Shown piece by piece: positions 25,977 to 35,100 of a stretch of DNA of 42,129 nt (the first letter of the stretch is position 1; each line of letters begins with the position of its first letter). Made by a program: the position numbers and the translations under genes. The notes under the pieces are model-generated. The model worked only from the letters and a program-made list of their open reading frames with translations, was not told where the DNA came from and did no database searches. Origin of the DNA: Acidobacteriaceae bacterium (GTDB lineage Bacteria > Acidobacteriota > Terriglobia > Terriglobales > Acidobacteriaceae); the NCBI GenBank assembly GCA_003134435.1, contig PLBE01000157.1, positions 1 through 42,129 of the forward strand, written 5' to 3'.

Positions 25977-27050
25977 TCAATGTCGTCCGCTGCTGGGCTG
26001 CGTTAGTTTGCGCTCCGCCTCCGCCAGCCTCTTCAGCGATTCCACATATGGCGACCGGGCTATGCCGCGTTCGGTGATGATGGCGCCCACGTACTTTGCC
26101 GGGGTTACATCGAAGGCCGGGTTCTCTACTTCGACTCCGTCAGGAACCATTTGTTTGCCGGCAATGTGCGTGACCTCTTTCTTGTTTCGTTGCTCGATGG
26201 GTATTCTGCTGCCGTCGGCGGTGGCTAAATCGACCGTGGAAATAGGCGCGGCTACGTAGAACGGGATGCCGTGCTCTTTGGCTAGCACAGCGACGGTGTA
26301 GGTACCAATTTTGTTGGCCACGTCACCGTTCGCGGCAATGCGGTCCGCGCCCACGACGACGGCTCCGATTTTTCCTTGCTGCATCATGACTCCGGCCATG
26401 TTGTCGGAGATGACGGTGGTGGGGATGCCGTCTTTCATCAGTTCCCACGCGGTCAGACGCGAGCCTTGCAAGAAAGGGCGCGTTTCGTCGGCGTAGACGT
26501 GAATTTTTTTCCCTGCTTCGACGGCGGCGCGGATGACTCCGAGCGCGGTGCCGTAGCCGGCCGTGGCCAAGGCACCCGCATTGCAGTGGGTGAGCACGCC
26601 GCCGCTTGATGGCATCAAGGTGGCGCCGTGGCGTCCCATGGCCTGGTTGGCGGCGATGTCTTCGGCGTGCATATGCTGGGATTCTTCGATGAGCGTCCGC
26701 TGGATTTCGGCGATGGAACAGGATTGTAAGGTTTGAAATTTCTCCGTCATGCGGCGGATAGCCCAGAACAAATTCACAGCCGTAGGCCGCGTCTGGCGGA
26801 TGTCTTCGCAAATCTGGTCGAACTCTCGGTTGAGGTCGGCGCGGTTCCCGGCTTTGGAATTTTTCACCCCGAGCGCAACGCCCATGGCGGCGGCCACACC
26901 AATGGCTGGGGCTCCGCGGACCACCATGTTGCGGATCACGTCGGCAACCTGCTGGTGAGTGGTGCAGGTCACGAACACTTCTTCAGTGGGCAGCTTGGTT
27001 TGATCGATGAAGACCACTCCACCCGGAGTCCATTCGAGAGTCTGAATCAT
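25977..27050 (-). CDS. mtnA: S-methyl-5-thioribose-1-phosphate isomerase
   Basis: MtnA isomerises methylthioribose-1-phosphate to methylthioribulose-1-phosphate in methionine salvage. The 357 residues contain [16 protein letters not shown], the catalytic Cys in [10 protein letters not shown], and the catalytic Asp in [21 protein letters not shown]. It belongs to the same fold as eIF2B subunits. ATG 27050 ([11 protein letters not shown]) fits the family N-terminus; a TTG 42 nt upstream is possible. No other methionine-salvage gene lies in the window. Confidence 0.96.
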   Translation of the reverse strand: MIQTLEWTPGGVVFIDQTKLPTEEVFVTCTTHQQVADVIRNMVVRGAPAIGVAAAMGVALGVKNSKAGNRADLNREFDQICEDIRQTRPTAVNLFWAIRRMTEKFQTLQSCSIAEIQRTLIEESQHMHAEDIAANQAMGRHGATLMPSSGGVLTHCNAGALATAGYGTALGVIRAAVEAGKKIHVYADETRPFLQGSRLTAWELMKDGIPTTVISDNMAGVMMQQGKIGAVVVGADRIAANGDVANKIGTYTVAVLAKEHGIPFYVAAPISTVDLATADGSRIPIEQRNKKEVTHIAGKQMVPDGVEVENPAFDVTPAKYVGAIITERGIARSPYVESLKRLAEAERKLTQPSSGRH

Positions 27051-27116
27051 AGAGCTCGCATTTCGCTTTTCGTCGTTCGGTGGATCGTTCAATGCAGAAC
27101 CTGGGGTTGCTTAAGA

Positions 27117-27722
27117 TTATCGGATAATCGGAACTTGCGGCGCCGTATCTTCGGGCAGAATGCCCCGGATTCTTGGATCGTCGGTAACCTCGATGGCACG
27201 TTTGTAGGGACGAAAGCCACATTTCATATAGAAAGTCAACGCGGTCGGGCCATCCAGAGAGCAGGTGTGCAACCAGACTCGCGTTGCCGATTGATCCCAT
27301 GCTCGGTCGAGTAACTTTGCCATAAACGGCCTGCCCAGACCCTTGCCCATCGACTCTGCAAACAATGCGAAGCTGGTGATTTCGACGTTTACGGGATCGG
27401 AACGGTCGATTTCGGCAATACCAATCTCGCTGCCTGCGCTTTCGGCCAAAAAGAATTCGGTGGTGGAACGGTGTAGCAGAGCGGTAAGTTGTTCGTCTGT
27501 CATTTGTAGACGGCTGAACCAGAACCAGCGGGCGCCAGCCCGGCGATAACGCAGGCGGTACCAATCGAGTTCGGGGTTTGATACCCGCCGCAATGCAACG
27601 AAAGCCGCTGCAAGGTCCGGGAGCGGAGGCCGGGATCGCATCTCAAGGTAGGTGACGACGGACGCGATTTTTCCTGGAGCGAGGTCGGTATATCCGTCGG
27701 GAATCACCGGTTCGTTATTCAT
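27117..27722 (-). CDS. GNAT-family N-acetyltransferase
   Basis: A 201-residue protein with a GNAT fold. The segments FFLAESAGSEIGIAEIDRS, EITSFALFAESMGKGLGRPFMAKLLDRAW (acetyl-CoA loop, GKGLGRPF in place of the usual Q/RxxGxG/A) and LHTCSLDGPTALTFYMKCGFRPYKRAIEV are characteristic. The substrate is not deducible. It is transcribed in the same direction as pyrE (upstream) and mtnA (downstream), with gaps of 30-66 nt, so the three may share a transcript. Confidence 0.86.
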   Translation of the reverse strand: MNNEPVIPDGYTDLAPGKIASVVTYLEMRSRPPLPDLAAAFVALRRVSNPELDWYRLRYRRAGARWFWFSRLQMTDEQLTALLHRSTTEFFLAESAGSEIGIAEIDRSDPVNVEITSFALFAESMGKGLGRPFMAKLLDRAWDQSATRVWLHTCSLDGPTALTFYMKCGFRPYKRAIEVTDDPRIRGILPEDTAPQVPIIR

Positions 27723-27752
27723 TTAGTTCGTTACTTCGCTGTCGATTTGGCG

Positions 27753-28325
27753 CTAATGCGATGCGCTCAGTGCCAGATGCTCTCGGCGCACGTCATTCGC
27801 GGTAAAAATCGAGATGAACCGCGCGGGCTTGGCAGATTTTTCTACGTTGGGCCGCCCTTGGGCTTCCTCACGTTCCACCAGGCACATGACACCCACGACT
27901 TCGAAACCGAATTCTCTGGCGGCAGCGATCGCTTGCACGGTGGAAGAACCCGTGGTGCAAACGTCGTCGACGATCACGACTCGGGCGCCTTTCTGCCGGA
28001 AGCCTTCGATGCGCTGGCCGGTGCCGTGCTGCTTCTCCGCTTTGCGGACGAGAAAGCCGTGGAGCGTTCCCGTGGTAACGGCGACGGCCACCACGATGGG
28101 GTCGGCCCCCATGGTGAGGCCTCCGATCGCATCGGCGTGCCAGCCTTGGGCGAGCATTTCGTCGAGAAAGACTTGACCCACGAGTTGTGCGCCGCGGGCA
28201 TCGAGGGTTGTGGTACGGCAGTCGATGTAATAATCGCTGGTGCCGCCGGAAGAGAGTTTGAAATCTCCCAGGCGAAAGGATTGGTTCGCCAGTAGTCTCA
28301 ATAGTTCTTGCCGTGCCGGGGACAT
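27753..28325 (-). CDS. pyrE: Orotate phosphoribosyltransferase
   Basis: PyrE transfers phosphoribose from PRPP to orotate in pyrimidine synthesis. The 190-residue protein has the PRPP-binding motif VVIVDDVCTTGSS and the family blocks FKLSSGGTSDYYIDCR, GGLTMGADPI and FLVRKAEKQHGTGQRIEG. ATG 28325 gives the normal length. It lies upstream of the GNAT and mtnA genes on the same strand and downstream of the uvrA-CPBP pair. Confidence 0.95.
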   Translation of the reverse strand: MSPARQELLRLLANQSFRLGDFKLSSGGTSDYYIDCRTTTLDARGAQLVGQVFLDEMLAQGWHADAIGGLTMGADPIVVAVAVTTGTLHGFLVRKAEKQHGTGQRIEGFRQKGARVVIVDDVCTTGSSTVQAIAAAREFGFEVVGVMCLVEREEAQGRPNVEKSAKPARFISIFTANDVRREHLALSASH

Positions 28326-28362
28326 GAATTTCTACAATAGCAGAAAAGCGGTTCGTGATTTT

Positions 28363-28459
28363 GAGTTCTCGGTTCCCAGTTCCCAGTTCTCAGAAAAGGC
28401 GCGCGCCGGACCACTGAAAACTAAACAACTGAAAACCGAAAACCGAAAACCGGGAACTC
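28363..28459. repeat. Stuttering inverted repeat between the CPBP gene and pyrE
   Basis: The left part runs GAGTTCTC then repeated GGTTCCCA-type words; the right part runs repeated AACCGAAA-type heptamers ending GGGAACTC. The two halves are partly complementary, so the region can fold back on itself. It fills the gap between the CPBP stop and the pyrE start. Confidence 0.7.
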
Positions 28460-29403
28460 TACTGATTCAGTCTCTCCAGATGGCGAAAGCCATCGGTCGC
28501 GGCGAACATCGCGATCGTGATCGTGCCGTTGTAGGCCATGTGGATTACGACTCCGGCGGCCACGGAGTTCGTCTTTGCTCGAACTACGGTCAGAACCAGA
28601 CCTACTAGAAAGATCACCAGCACCGGTCCCCATGAGAAGCCCAGTTGGGCGCCGTGCAGCAGCGCGAAACCAAGCGCGGTGAGGAAAACAGAAACATGCA
28701 AACCGAGACGGCGCGCCAGCACGGGATAGAGAAAGCCGCGAAAGAAAAGCTCTTCCATCAGCGGGGCCAGCGTGATGCTGAGGATCCCGAGCGCCCAGGC
28801 TTCGGTGGCGGTACGGAAGAAGCTGTCTATGGGCAGTTCTTTGGGAACAGGAAGAAAATGTGCGAGAGCCTGCAGCGCGACCGCGAGCGCGAAACCGGCA
28901 AGCACACAAAGCGAAAAGTTGGCAGGCCAGTTCCAGTGGACGGCGTTCAGAAAGTCGGGACGGCGCCGTTTGCGGGTCACGAGAATGTACATGTAGGCGA
29001 GGATAAGAAGGTAGGCGAGCGATTGTCCGGCCACGAGCACAAGCGGAATGCGGGCGATCTCCCCCATGGACGCATGGGGAAAAAAACGCCAGCGGGCAAC
29101 CAGCAGCGCGGCGAAAGCCCCTAAGATGAGGGCCACGATGGTGACCAACACGAGACGAAGGACATCCCAGCCGTTCCAGACGGGATCCTTCCATTTGGAA
29201 TGGTCCGACACACCTGGTAGAAAATCCGCGGGTTTGGCTGCGGAAGAGCAACTGGCCGTGAAGGCGAATTCGGAATTGCTGTGTCCATCAGCATCGTCCG
29301 AGCTTTGTTCGGCTTGGGTGGGCGAGGGCCTTGGTCCCCACGCGGGCGCGCCATCCGGCGTCGAGGCTGAGCCCTGCGGTCGATCATCAGGGATGGAGTT
29401 CAC
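28459..29403 (-). CDS. CPBP-family intramembrane metalloprotease
   Basis: A 314-residue membrane protein with about eight hydrophobic segments after a proline- and serine-rich, probably disordered N-terminal region of about 75 residues. The active-site motif [11 protein letters not shown] (EExxxR) and a later block with [16 protein letters not shown] (HxxN/H-type) mark the CPBP/Abi (CAAX-like) family. Substrates in bacteria are mostly unknown. The start is GTG at 29403 and overlaps the uvrA stop by 4 nt (GTGA), so translation is coupled to uvrA. Confidence 0.9.
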   Translation of the reverse strand: MNSIPDDRPQGSASTPDGAPAWGPRPSPTQAEQSSDDADGHSNSEFAFTASCSSAAKPADFLPGVSDHSKWKDPVWNGWDVLRLVLVTIVALILGAFAALLVARWRFFPHASMGEIARIPLVLVAGQSLAYLLILAYMYILVTRKRRRPDFLNAVHWNWPANFSLCVLAGFALAVALQALAHFLPVPKELPIDSFFRTATEAWALGILSITLAPLMEELFFRGFLYPVLARRLGLHVSVFLTALGFALLHGAQLGFSWGPVLVIFLVGLVLTVVRAKTNSVAAGVVIHMAYNGTITIAMFAATDGFRHLERLNQ

Positions 29404-32255
29404 GCCATTTCCTCCGTGCCAGTGGGAGCGAGTACGCTTTTGGACAACCCATTCTTGGCGGAGCCATTTCCGTTCTTCTCCAACGCCTGAAAATATTCCG
29501 TGAGCGCGTGGCCCGTGTAAGATTTCTTTACGCGGGCTACTTGTTCAGGCGTGCCTTGGGCTACGATACGGCCGCCTTCTTCTCCGCCTTCAGGACCCAG
29601 ATCGAGGATCCAGTCAGCGTTGCGGATTACGTCGAGATTGTGCTCGATGATGATCACGGTATTTCCCAGATCGATGAGGCGGTGCAGAACGTCCAGTAAT
29701 TTGCGCACATCGTCGAAGTGCAATCCGGTGGTGGGCTCGTCCAGCAGGTAAAGAGTCTTTCCGGTCTGGCGTTTGCTCAGTTCGCGGGCAAGTTTGATGC
29801 GCTGGGCTTCGCCCCCCGAGAGCGTAACGGAAGACTGCCCCAGATGAATGTATCCGAGGCCGACGTCGACCAGGGTTTGCAGCTTCTGCTTGACCTGCGG
29901 AATGTTTTCCAGAATCTGCAGCGCATCAGCGACCGGCATCTCCAGCAGGTCGGCGATCGACGAACCGTTGTAGTGAACGGACAAGGTTTCGTGGTTGTAG
30001 CGCCGTCCGCCGCAGACTTCGCATTGCACGTATACATCAGGGAGAAAGTTCATCTCGATGCGGCGCTGTCCTTCACCCTGACAAGCTTCACAGCGTCCAC
30101 CGGGAACGTTGAAAGAGAAGCGTCCAGGCTTGTATCCACGCTCGCGCGATTCCGGGAGCATGGCGTAGAGGTCGCGAATACCGGAGAAGATGCCGGTGTA
30201 GGTGGCGGGATTGGAGCGCGGAGTGCGCCCGATAGGGGACTGATCGATGCGAATGACTTTGTCGAGCTGGTCCGCTCCGGTGATGGCTTTGTGAGCGCCG
30301 GCGTCTTCGCGGGAACGATAAAGCTGTTTGGCCAGAGCGCGGTAGAGAATGTCATTTACCAGGGTTGATTTACCGGAACCGGAAACCCCGGTCACGACGG
30401 TCATCACTCCTAGCGGAAAAACCGCGTCGACATTCTTGAGGTTGTTCTCGCGCGCGCCGAGAATGCCGATGGCTTTGCCATTAGGGCTGCGCCGCTCGGA
30501 AAGCATGGCGATATGCTGGCGTCCGGAGATGTAGGCTCCGGTGAGAGAGGCGGGCGAAGCCATGATTTCGGCGGGAGTTCCAGCGGCCACCAACTCGCCG
30601 CCATGACGGCCTGCGCCGGGTCCCAGGTCAATCACGTAGTCGGCGCGGCGGATGGTTTCTTCATCGTGTTCGACCACGAGGACGGTGTTGCCGAGGTCGC
30701 GCAGGTTTTCAAGGGCAGCCAAGAGACGGCCGTTGTCGCGGTGGTGCAAGCCGATGGAAGGCTCGTCGAGAACATAGAGGACTCCGCGCAGTTTCGATCC
30801 AATCTGGGTGGCGAGGCGGATGCGCTGGCCTTCTCCGCCGGAGAGCGTGGCAGCGGAACGGCCGAGCGAGAGGTAGCCGAGTCCGACATTGTCGAGGAAC
30901 TCGAGACGCTGCGTGATTTCGTAGGCGATCCGTCCCGCGATCGTCAACTCTCTCCCGGTCAGTTTGATCTTGCGGGCGGCATCAAGGGCGCGGGCAATGG
31001 GCAGACTGGTGAAATCGGCGATGGACATGCCGTTCACCTTTACCGCAAGACTTTCCGGACGCAGGCGCTTGCCGTGACAGACGGGACATTCGGTAGCCGA
31101 CATGAAGTCGAGCAAATACTCGCGATAGGTATCGGAGGTGGACGATTCGAGATTCTGCTTGAGATAGCCGAGAATTCCGAGAAAGCCGGTCTTGCCGCCG
31201 CGCTGCGCTTCGCCGTTTAGAAGGAGGCTCTGAATCTTGTCGGGAAACTTCTCGAAAGGCGTCGACAACTCGAACCCATAAGCTTGAACGAGCAACTGAA
31301 TGCTGCGCACCAGACTCTGCGACGAGGAACCGGGGCCGAGACCGCCATCGAGAATGGGCTTGGACCAATCCACAATCACCTTGGCAGGATCCAGATCGTA
31401 TCGGCTGCCGAGACCGTGGCACTCGGGGCAAGCGCCGTAGGAACTGTTGAAGGAGAAAGATCGCGGCTCCAGTTGTGGAAGGCTGATACCGCAGTCGGAG
31501 CAGGCCAGCCGCTCCGAGTACAGCGTCTCGTCTCCATTGACAACCGCAACCAGAACCAGACCACCTCCCAGTTTCATGGCGAGCCCGACGGACTGTTCGA
31601 GGCGGTGTTCGATTCCGGACTTCACCAGCAGGCGATCGACGACGACCTCGATAGTGTGATTCTTGCGCTTGTCGAGAGCGAGGTCGTCTTCGAGGTTGAC
31701 TAGTTCGCCATCGACCCGCGCGCGGGAGAAGCCGTGCTGGATCAGTTTCTCCATTTCTTTCTTGAATTCGCCTTTGCGGCCGCGGACGATCGGCGCCATG
31801 ATCATGACGCGATCATCGGGAGTTAACGACATGACGCGCTGCACGATCTGCTCGGCGGACTGGCGGGTGATCGGCTTGCCGCAATTCGGACAATGTGGAA
31901 CGCCAATGGAAGAGTACAGCAGGCGCAGGTAGTCGTAGATTTCCGTGATGGTGCCGACAGTCGAGCGCGGGCTGCGGCTGGTTGTTTTCTGTTCGATGGA
32001 AATCGAGGGACTGAGGCCGTCGATGGAATCGACGTCCGGACGCTCCATCTGGTCGAGAAACTGGCGGGCGTAGGCGGATAGGGTCTCGACGTAGCGGCGC
32101 TGGCCTTCGGCGTAAATGGTGTCGAAAGCGAGCGAGGATTTGCCAGAGCCGCTGAGGCCCGTGATGACGGTCAGAGTATTGCGCGGAATCTCGACGTCAA
32201 TATTCTTCAGGTTGTGCTGGCGCGCGCCGCGCACAGAAATCGAGGTGATGGCCAT
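29400..32255 (-). CDS. uvrA: Excinuclease ABC subunit A
   Basis: UvrA is the damage-recognising ATPase of nucleotide excision repair. The 951-residue protein has two ABC modules: [14 protein letters not shown] near residue 35 with [12 protein letters not shown], and [13 protein letters not shown] with [12 protein letters not shown]. Zinc-binding cysteine pairs are visible in [19 protein letters not shown] and [14 protein letters not shown]. Length and start (ATG 32255) are standard. It has its own promoter and couples to the CPBP protease gene downstream. I see no evident LexA box. Confidence 0.98.
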   Translation of the reverse strand: MAITSISVRGARQHNLKNIDVEIPRNTLTVITGLSGSGKSSLAFDTIYAEGQRRYVETLSAYARQFLDQMERPDVDSIDGLSPSISIEQKTTSRSPRSTVGTITEIYDYLRLLYSSIGVPHCPNCGKPITRQSAEQIVQRVMSLTPDDRVMIMAPIVRGRKGEFKKEMEKLIQHGFSRARVDGELVNLEDDLALDKRKNHTIEVVVDRLLVKSGIEHRLEQSVGLAMKLGGGLVLVAVVNGDETLYSERLACSDCGISLPQLEPRSFSFNSSYGACPECHGLGSRYDLDPAKVIVDWSKPILDGGLGPGSSSQSLVRSIQLLVQAYGFELSTPFEKFPDKIQSLLLNGEAQRGGKTGFLGILGYLKQNLESSTSDTYREYLLDFMSATECPVCHGKRLRPESLAVKVNGMSIADFTSLPIARALDAARKIKLTGRELTIAGRIAYEITQRLEFLDNVGLGYLSLGRSAATLSGGEGQRIRLATQIGSKLRGVLYVLDEPSIGLHHRDNGRLLAALENLRDLGNTVLVVEHDEETIRRADYVIDLGPGAGRHGGELVAAGTPAEIMASPASLTGAYISGRQHIAMLSERRSPNGKAIGILGARENNLKNVDAVFPLGVMTVVTGVSGSGKSTLVNDILYRALAKQLYRSREDAGAHKAITGADQLDKVIRIDQSPIGRTPRSNPATYTGIFSGIRDLYAMLPESRERGYKPGRFSFNVPGGRCEACQGEGQRRIEMNFLPDVYVQCEVCGGRRYNHETLSVHYNGSSIADLLEMPVADALQILENIPQVKQKLQTLVDVGLGYIHLGQSSVTLSGGEAQRIKLARELSKRQTGKTLYLLDEPTTGLHFDDVRKLLDVLHRLIDLGNTVIIIEHNLDVIRNADWILDLGPEGGEEGGRIVAQGTPEQVARVKKSYTGHALTEYFQALEKNGNGSAKNGLSKSVLAPTGTEEMA

Positions 32256-32338
32256 TTAACACAGCACTTATGGACTTCCGTAATATGGACGGGTCCTAAG
32301 AAATGTTGGAGAGTGGAGATACGCAGTCCGATTCCCGT

Positions 32339-32368
32339 ATCTTATTTGTTAACACTGGCGGGGGTCAA
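32339..32368 (-). promoter_or_regulatory. uvrA promoter
   Basis: On the minus strand TTGACC (32368-32363) and TAAGAT (32344-32339) are 18 nt apart. The leader would be about 75 nt. Confidence 0.6.
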
Positions 32369-32436
32369 ATGCGGATAAAGTAAGAAGTTTGCAGCCATGC
32401 GACGGACCGAGTGTGCTGCCAGCAAGGGCCGGTAAA

Positions 32437-32613
32437 GTGAACGAACTCTTCGTAGGTTTCCTGATCAGCAGTACGGCAATCTTAACTGTCGTTTTGGGCG
32501 TATTTGGCGCGTATTGCGCCATTACTGGAATATTGGCCGCTGTGAACCCGGCTCGACCGTCTACGGTTCTCTCCGCTTTGGTAACCCATCAAAACCCCGC
32601 CAGCGGCGACTAG
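32437..32613 (+). CDS. Possible small membrane protein
   Basis: From GTG 32437 the frame encodes 58 residues with one long hydrophobic segment (LFVGFLISSTAILTVVLGVFGAYCAITGILA). No clear ribosome site is seen; a longer frame opens at 32389. The surrounding 490-nt gap (32256-32751) has no other candidate. It may be real or a chance frame. Confidence 0.35.
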   Translation: MNELFVGFLISSTAILTVVLGVFGAYCAITGILAAVNPARPSTVLSALVTHQNPASGD

Positions 32614-32751
32614 ACTCGCGAGAACGCAACTTCGGCTACATCCTCCCCTTTGTCTAGAACCCTGGAGGCGGATTCGGCGTTCAGGAAAATACGAGATCGC
32701 TGCAGCGATGACCCGCTACGAACTCCTCATAATACGAGTTTCTAGAACGAG

Positions 32752-33663
32752 CTATTGTTGTTGAGGCTGTGGTTGGGGCATTACGGAGGCGCCGGGCTGG
32801 GGAGGTCTTCGCAGCATCTCCAGAATCTGCTCTGGGGTCTTGGGCCCGGCGTTGGGCTGGTTGGGATCCGATGGCTGCGCCTGTTCCTGGGCGCTCGCTT
32901 CGGGCTGCGCGGGTTGTCCAGGTTGAGCCTGATCGTCGGCGTTGTCGTCGGCGCTAGCGTCATCGTCTTTGCTATCGTCGGCTTCGGCATCCGCCGGCTG
33001 CGCGGCTATCGGTTGCGGATTTCCGGGCTGCGCAGATGCAATATTCTGCTGGCTAAAGGCCTGCGGTCCGGGAAAGCGAACCGGTGGCACCATCGGCGGA
33101 GGATTGTTTTGTGCGGTACTGTTCTGATACACGTTCGCAGCGCTCTGGGATTCGCCCGACGCCGATGACTTGGCGGTGAGAATCAGACTGGAAACAGCTG
33201 TGGGATCCGTTTCTGACCCCACCATCACATAATTGAACGCCGTGCCGTTGAGCAAAACCGCGAGCACATCCCGGGGCGCTCCCGGGCCTATGGAGGTTAC
33301 CACTCGCTCGTTAGCCCCCTGTGGAATCTCAATGGAAGCCCCGGTAAGTTTGCGCACATCGCGCAGGATTTCGCTGAGCGTTGAATTTTGAGCCGAGATC
33401 GCCAACAAACCGCCCTGGTAAGTCACCTTCGCCGGAGTAGGCGGAATCTGCTCCATCGGCATCTGGCTGAGTGGACCGCTGGGCAACGGCGGGAGCACCA
33501 ACTGGGCTTGGGCTTTCTCTTTATGGGACTTGTGGTGCCGGTGTGCGGCCGGTTTGGCGGCCGGATCGCTCGTATGGGCCGGAGTTGGCGCGGGTGTCTG
33601 CGCAAAAAGGACGGGGGCGGTGAGCAAAAGCCCCAAAATCGTCCCTCTGCCTGTACGTGACAT
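32752..33663 (-). CDS. Exported protein with a lone STN domain and disordered acidic tail
   Basis: A 303-residue protein. ATG 33663 gives a signal peptide (GTILGLLLTAPVLFAQ). A His/Lys/Pro-rich linker (residues about 20-75) precedes an STN (secretin/TonB N-terminal) domain around 85-165: VTYQGGLLAISAQNSTLSEILRDVRKLTGASIEIPQGANERV..., then APRDVLAVLLNGTAFNYVMVG. The remaining 135 residues are low-complexity, rich in Pro, Gln, Ala, Asp and Asn, with an acidic patch (ADDSKDDDASADDNADDQ). There is no secretin pore or TonB-dependent barrel after the STN domain, so it is not a truncated receptor by length alone. A role as a periplasmic scaffold or pilus-related factor is speculative. Confidence 0.78.
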   Translation of the reverse strand: MSRTGRGTILGLLLTAPVLFAQTPAPTPAHTSDPAAKPAAHRHHKSHKEKAQAQLVLPPLPSGPLSQMPMEQIPPTPAKVTYQGGLLAISAQNSTLSEILRDVRKLTGASIEIPQGANERVVTSIGPGAPRDVLAVLLNGTAFNYVMVGSETDPTAVSSLILTAKSSASGESQSAANVYQNSTAQNNPPPMVPPVRFPGPQAFSQQNIASAQPGNPQPIAAQPADAEADDSKDDDASADDNADDQAQPGQPAQPEASAQEQAQPSDPNQPNAGPKTPEQILEMLRRPPQPGASVMPQPQPQQQ

Positions 33664-33844
33664 CAGATAACCCCGTTTCCGCGAGCAATTGTCCTTAGGG
33701 GACAACCACTGCGCCCTGTTTGATTCTAACACTGCTTACAGAACGCTGGTCGCGCCCATTTCTTGCGGACAGGTGACTAAAGGCAGGGGCCGCAAAAGCG
33801 CCGTTACGTATTCCGACTCCGTTCGACCCTTAACAGCGCGTAAA

Positions 33845-34909
33845 ATGCGAGCGGAGGCCTTTCCTTTGAGTAATGCCTCGGAACTCAAGCTTGGGAATCG
33901 ACGACCCCGGCAATCATGGCTCTCGCAACCATGGTTGTGGATGTTGCTGTTAGCCGGATCGTCGGTGGGCATCCAGGCGCAGACCTGCCAGAGCGCGCCC
34001 GACATGGATGTCGCCGAGAGGTCCTCGCTCGAAAACGTGGCCCGGCGCTATTTCGAAATGTCGGCGCGCGGCGACACGGCTGGCTTGAAGCAGAACTCGA
34101 TTGCCTCAGTGGCGGCGAGCTTTGCCGGCATCGAAGCCGCGATCAAGGAGAATCAGGCCGCGTTCACGGGCGCCAACGCAACCGTTCGGCCGCCTTTCCT
34201 GTTGACGGCCGAAGGTTCGGAACCGATGGAACGCGCCGAATTTCTTTGCGGAGTCTTTGGCCCCTCGGGTCAGACGAAAGAAAGCGCGGTATTTGTCCTG
34301 AACAATCTTCCGCCCGGAAAGTACGGCGTAACCGTGCTCGACCTAAACGGCGGCAAGGAACCAAGGACCCTCACGTTTGTGCTCCAGCAGGCCTTCTCGG
34401 ACTGGAAACTGGCGGGCTTCTACGCGAAATCATCGCAGGCGGCTGGACACGATGCGGCGTGGTTCGCGCAGCGCGCGCGCGATTTCAAAGCGAAAACGCA
34501 GAATCACAGCGCCTGGTTGTATTACCGCGAGGCCATCGCCCTGGCGGCGCCGGTGGACTTCATGAGCACCCTCGGCACCGACAAACTCTATGATGAGGCC
34601 CAGGCCACCCTGCCCTCGGATGTTCCGGCGAACGGAAATGCCGTGGATCTCAGTGCCGGCGGCAAGATCTATCATCTGACCGATATTTTTCCGCTGGCCG
34701 AAGCCGGTGATTTTGATGTGGTGGTAAAGTACCAGTCCGCCGACGTCTCCAACACGGCGCGCACGTTTCAGGAAAATACCTCGGTCATCAAGGCGCTAGT
34801 CGCGAAGTACCCCGAATTCCGCGACGCTTTCGCGGGCGTCGTGGCGCGAGCGGTTGAGCCCTCCGGGCGCGACTACGGAACGCTGCTCCCGATGAAGGAC
34901 ATCAAGTAG
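33845..34909 (+). CDS. Exported protein of unknown function
   Basis: A 354-residue protein with a hydrophobic segment (LSQPWLWMLLLAGSSVGIQAQ) that acts as a signal peptide or anchor. The ATG at 33845 has no clear ribosome site; TTG 33866, with GGAGG eight nt upstream, would shorten it by seven residues and is a credible alternative. The mature part has an N-terminal helical portion (DVAERSSLENVARRYFEMSARGDTAGLKQ), a beta-rich middle (LNNLPPGKYGVTVLDLNGG) and a helical block with KTQNHSAWLYYREAIAL. I recall similar acidobacterial proteins only as hypothetical. It diverges from the STN-domain gene across a 180-nt gap. Confidence 0.75.
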   Translation: MRAEAFPLSNASELKLGNRRPRQSWLSQPWLWMLLLAGSSVGIQAQTCQSAPDMDVAERSSLENVARRYFEMSARGDTAGLKQNSIASVAASFAGIEAAIKENQAAFTGANATVRPPFLLTAEGSEPMERAEFLCGVFGPSGQTKESAVFVLNNLPPGKYGVTVLDLNGGKEPRTLTFVLQQAFSDWKLAGFYAKSSQAAGHDAAWFAQRARDFKAKTQNHSAWLYYREAIALAAPVDFMSTLGTDKLYDEAQATLPSDVPANGNAVDLSAGGKIYHLTDIFPLAEAGDFDVVVKYQSADVSNTARTFQENTSVIKALVAKYPEFRDAFAGVVARAVEPSGRDYGTLLPMKDIK

Positions 34910-34976
34910 CAACTAGCAGCGGTTCCCCGGCAGCAATTCAATCCACATCGAGCATCATCACTGACGCGCGATACCA

Positions 34977-34995
34977 GCGAGATTGTCAATCTCGC
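34977..34995. promoter_or_regulatory. Perfect 19-nt palindrome upstream of the aldehyde dehydrogenase
   Basis: GCGAGATTG (34977-34985) and CAATCTCGC (34987-34995) are perfect 9-nt inverted arms around a single T. It lies about 105 nt before ATG 35101. It could be a repressor operator or a dispersed palindrome. Confidence 0.55.
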
Positions 34996-35100
34996 CCCCC
35001 GCATTTCGCATTTGCCTTCCCCATCCCGCGGGACTACTATTTCCCCGGGTCGTTTCATCCCCACTAAAATCTCTCACCGCTTTCGGTTCACGGAGGACTT

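Noticed and set aside
30513-31220. 235-codon plus-strand frame
   Set aside because: Shadow of uvrA; glycine- and alanine-rich with no motif.
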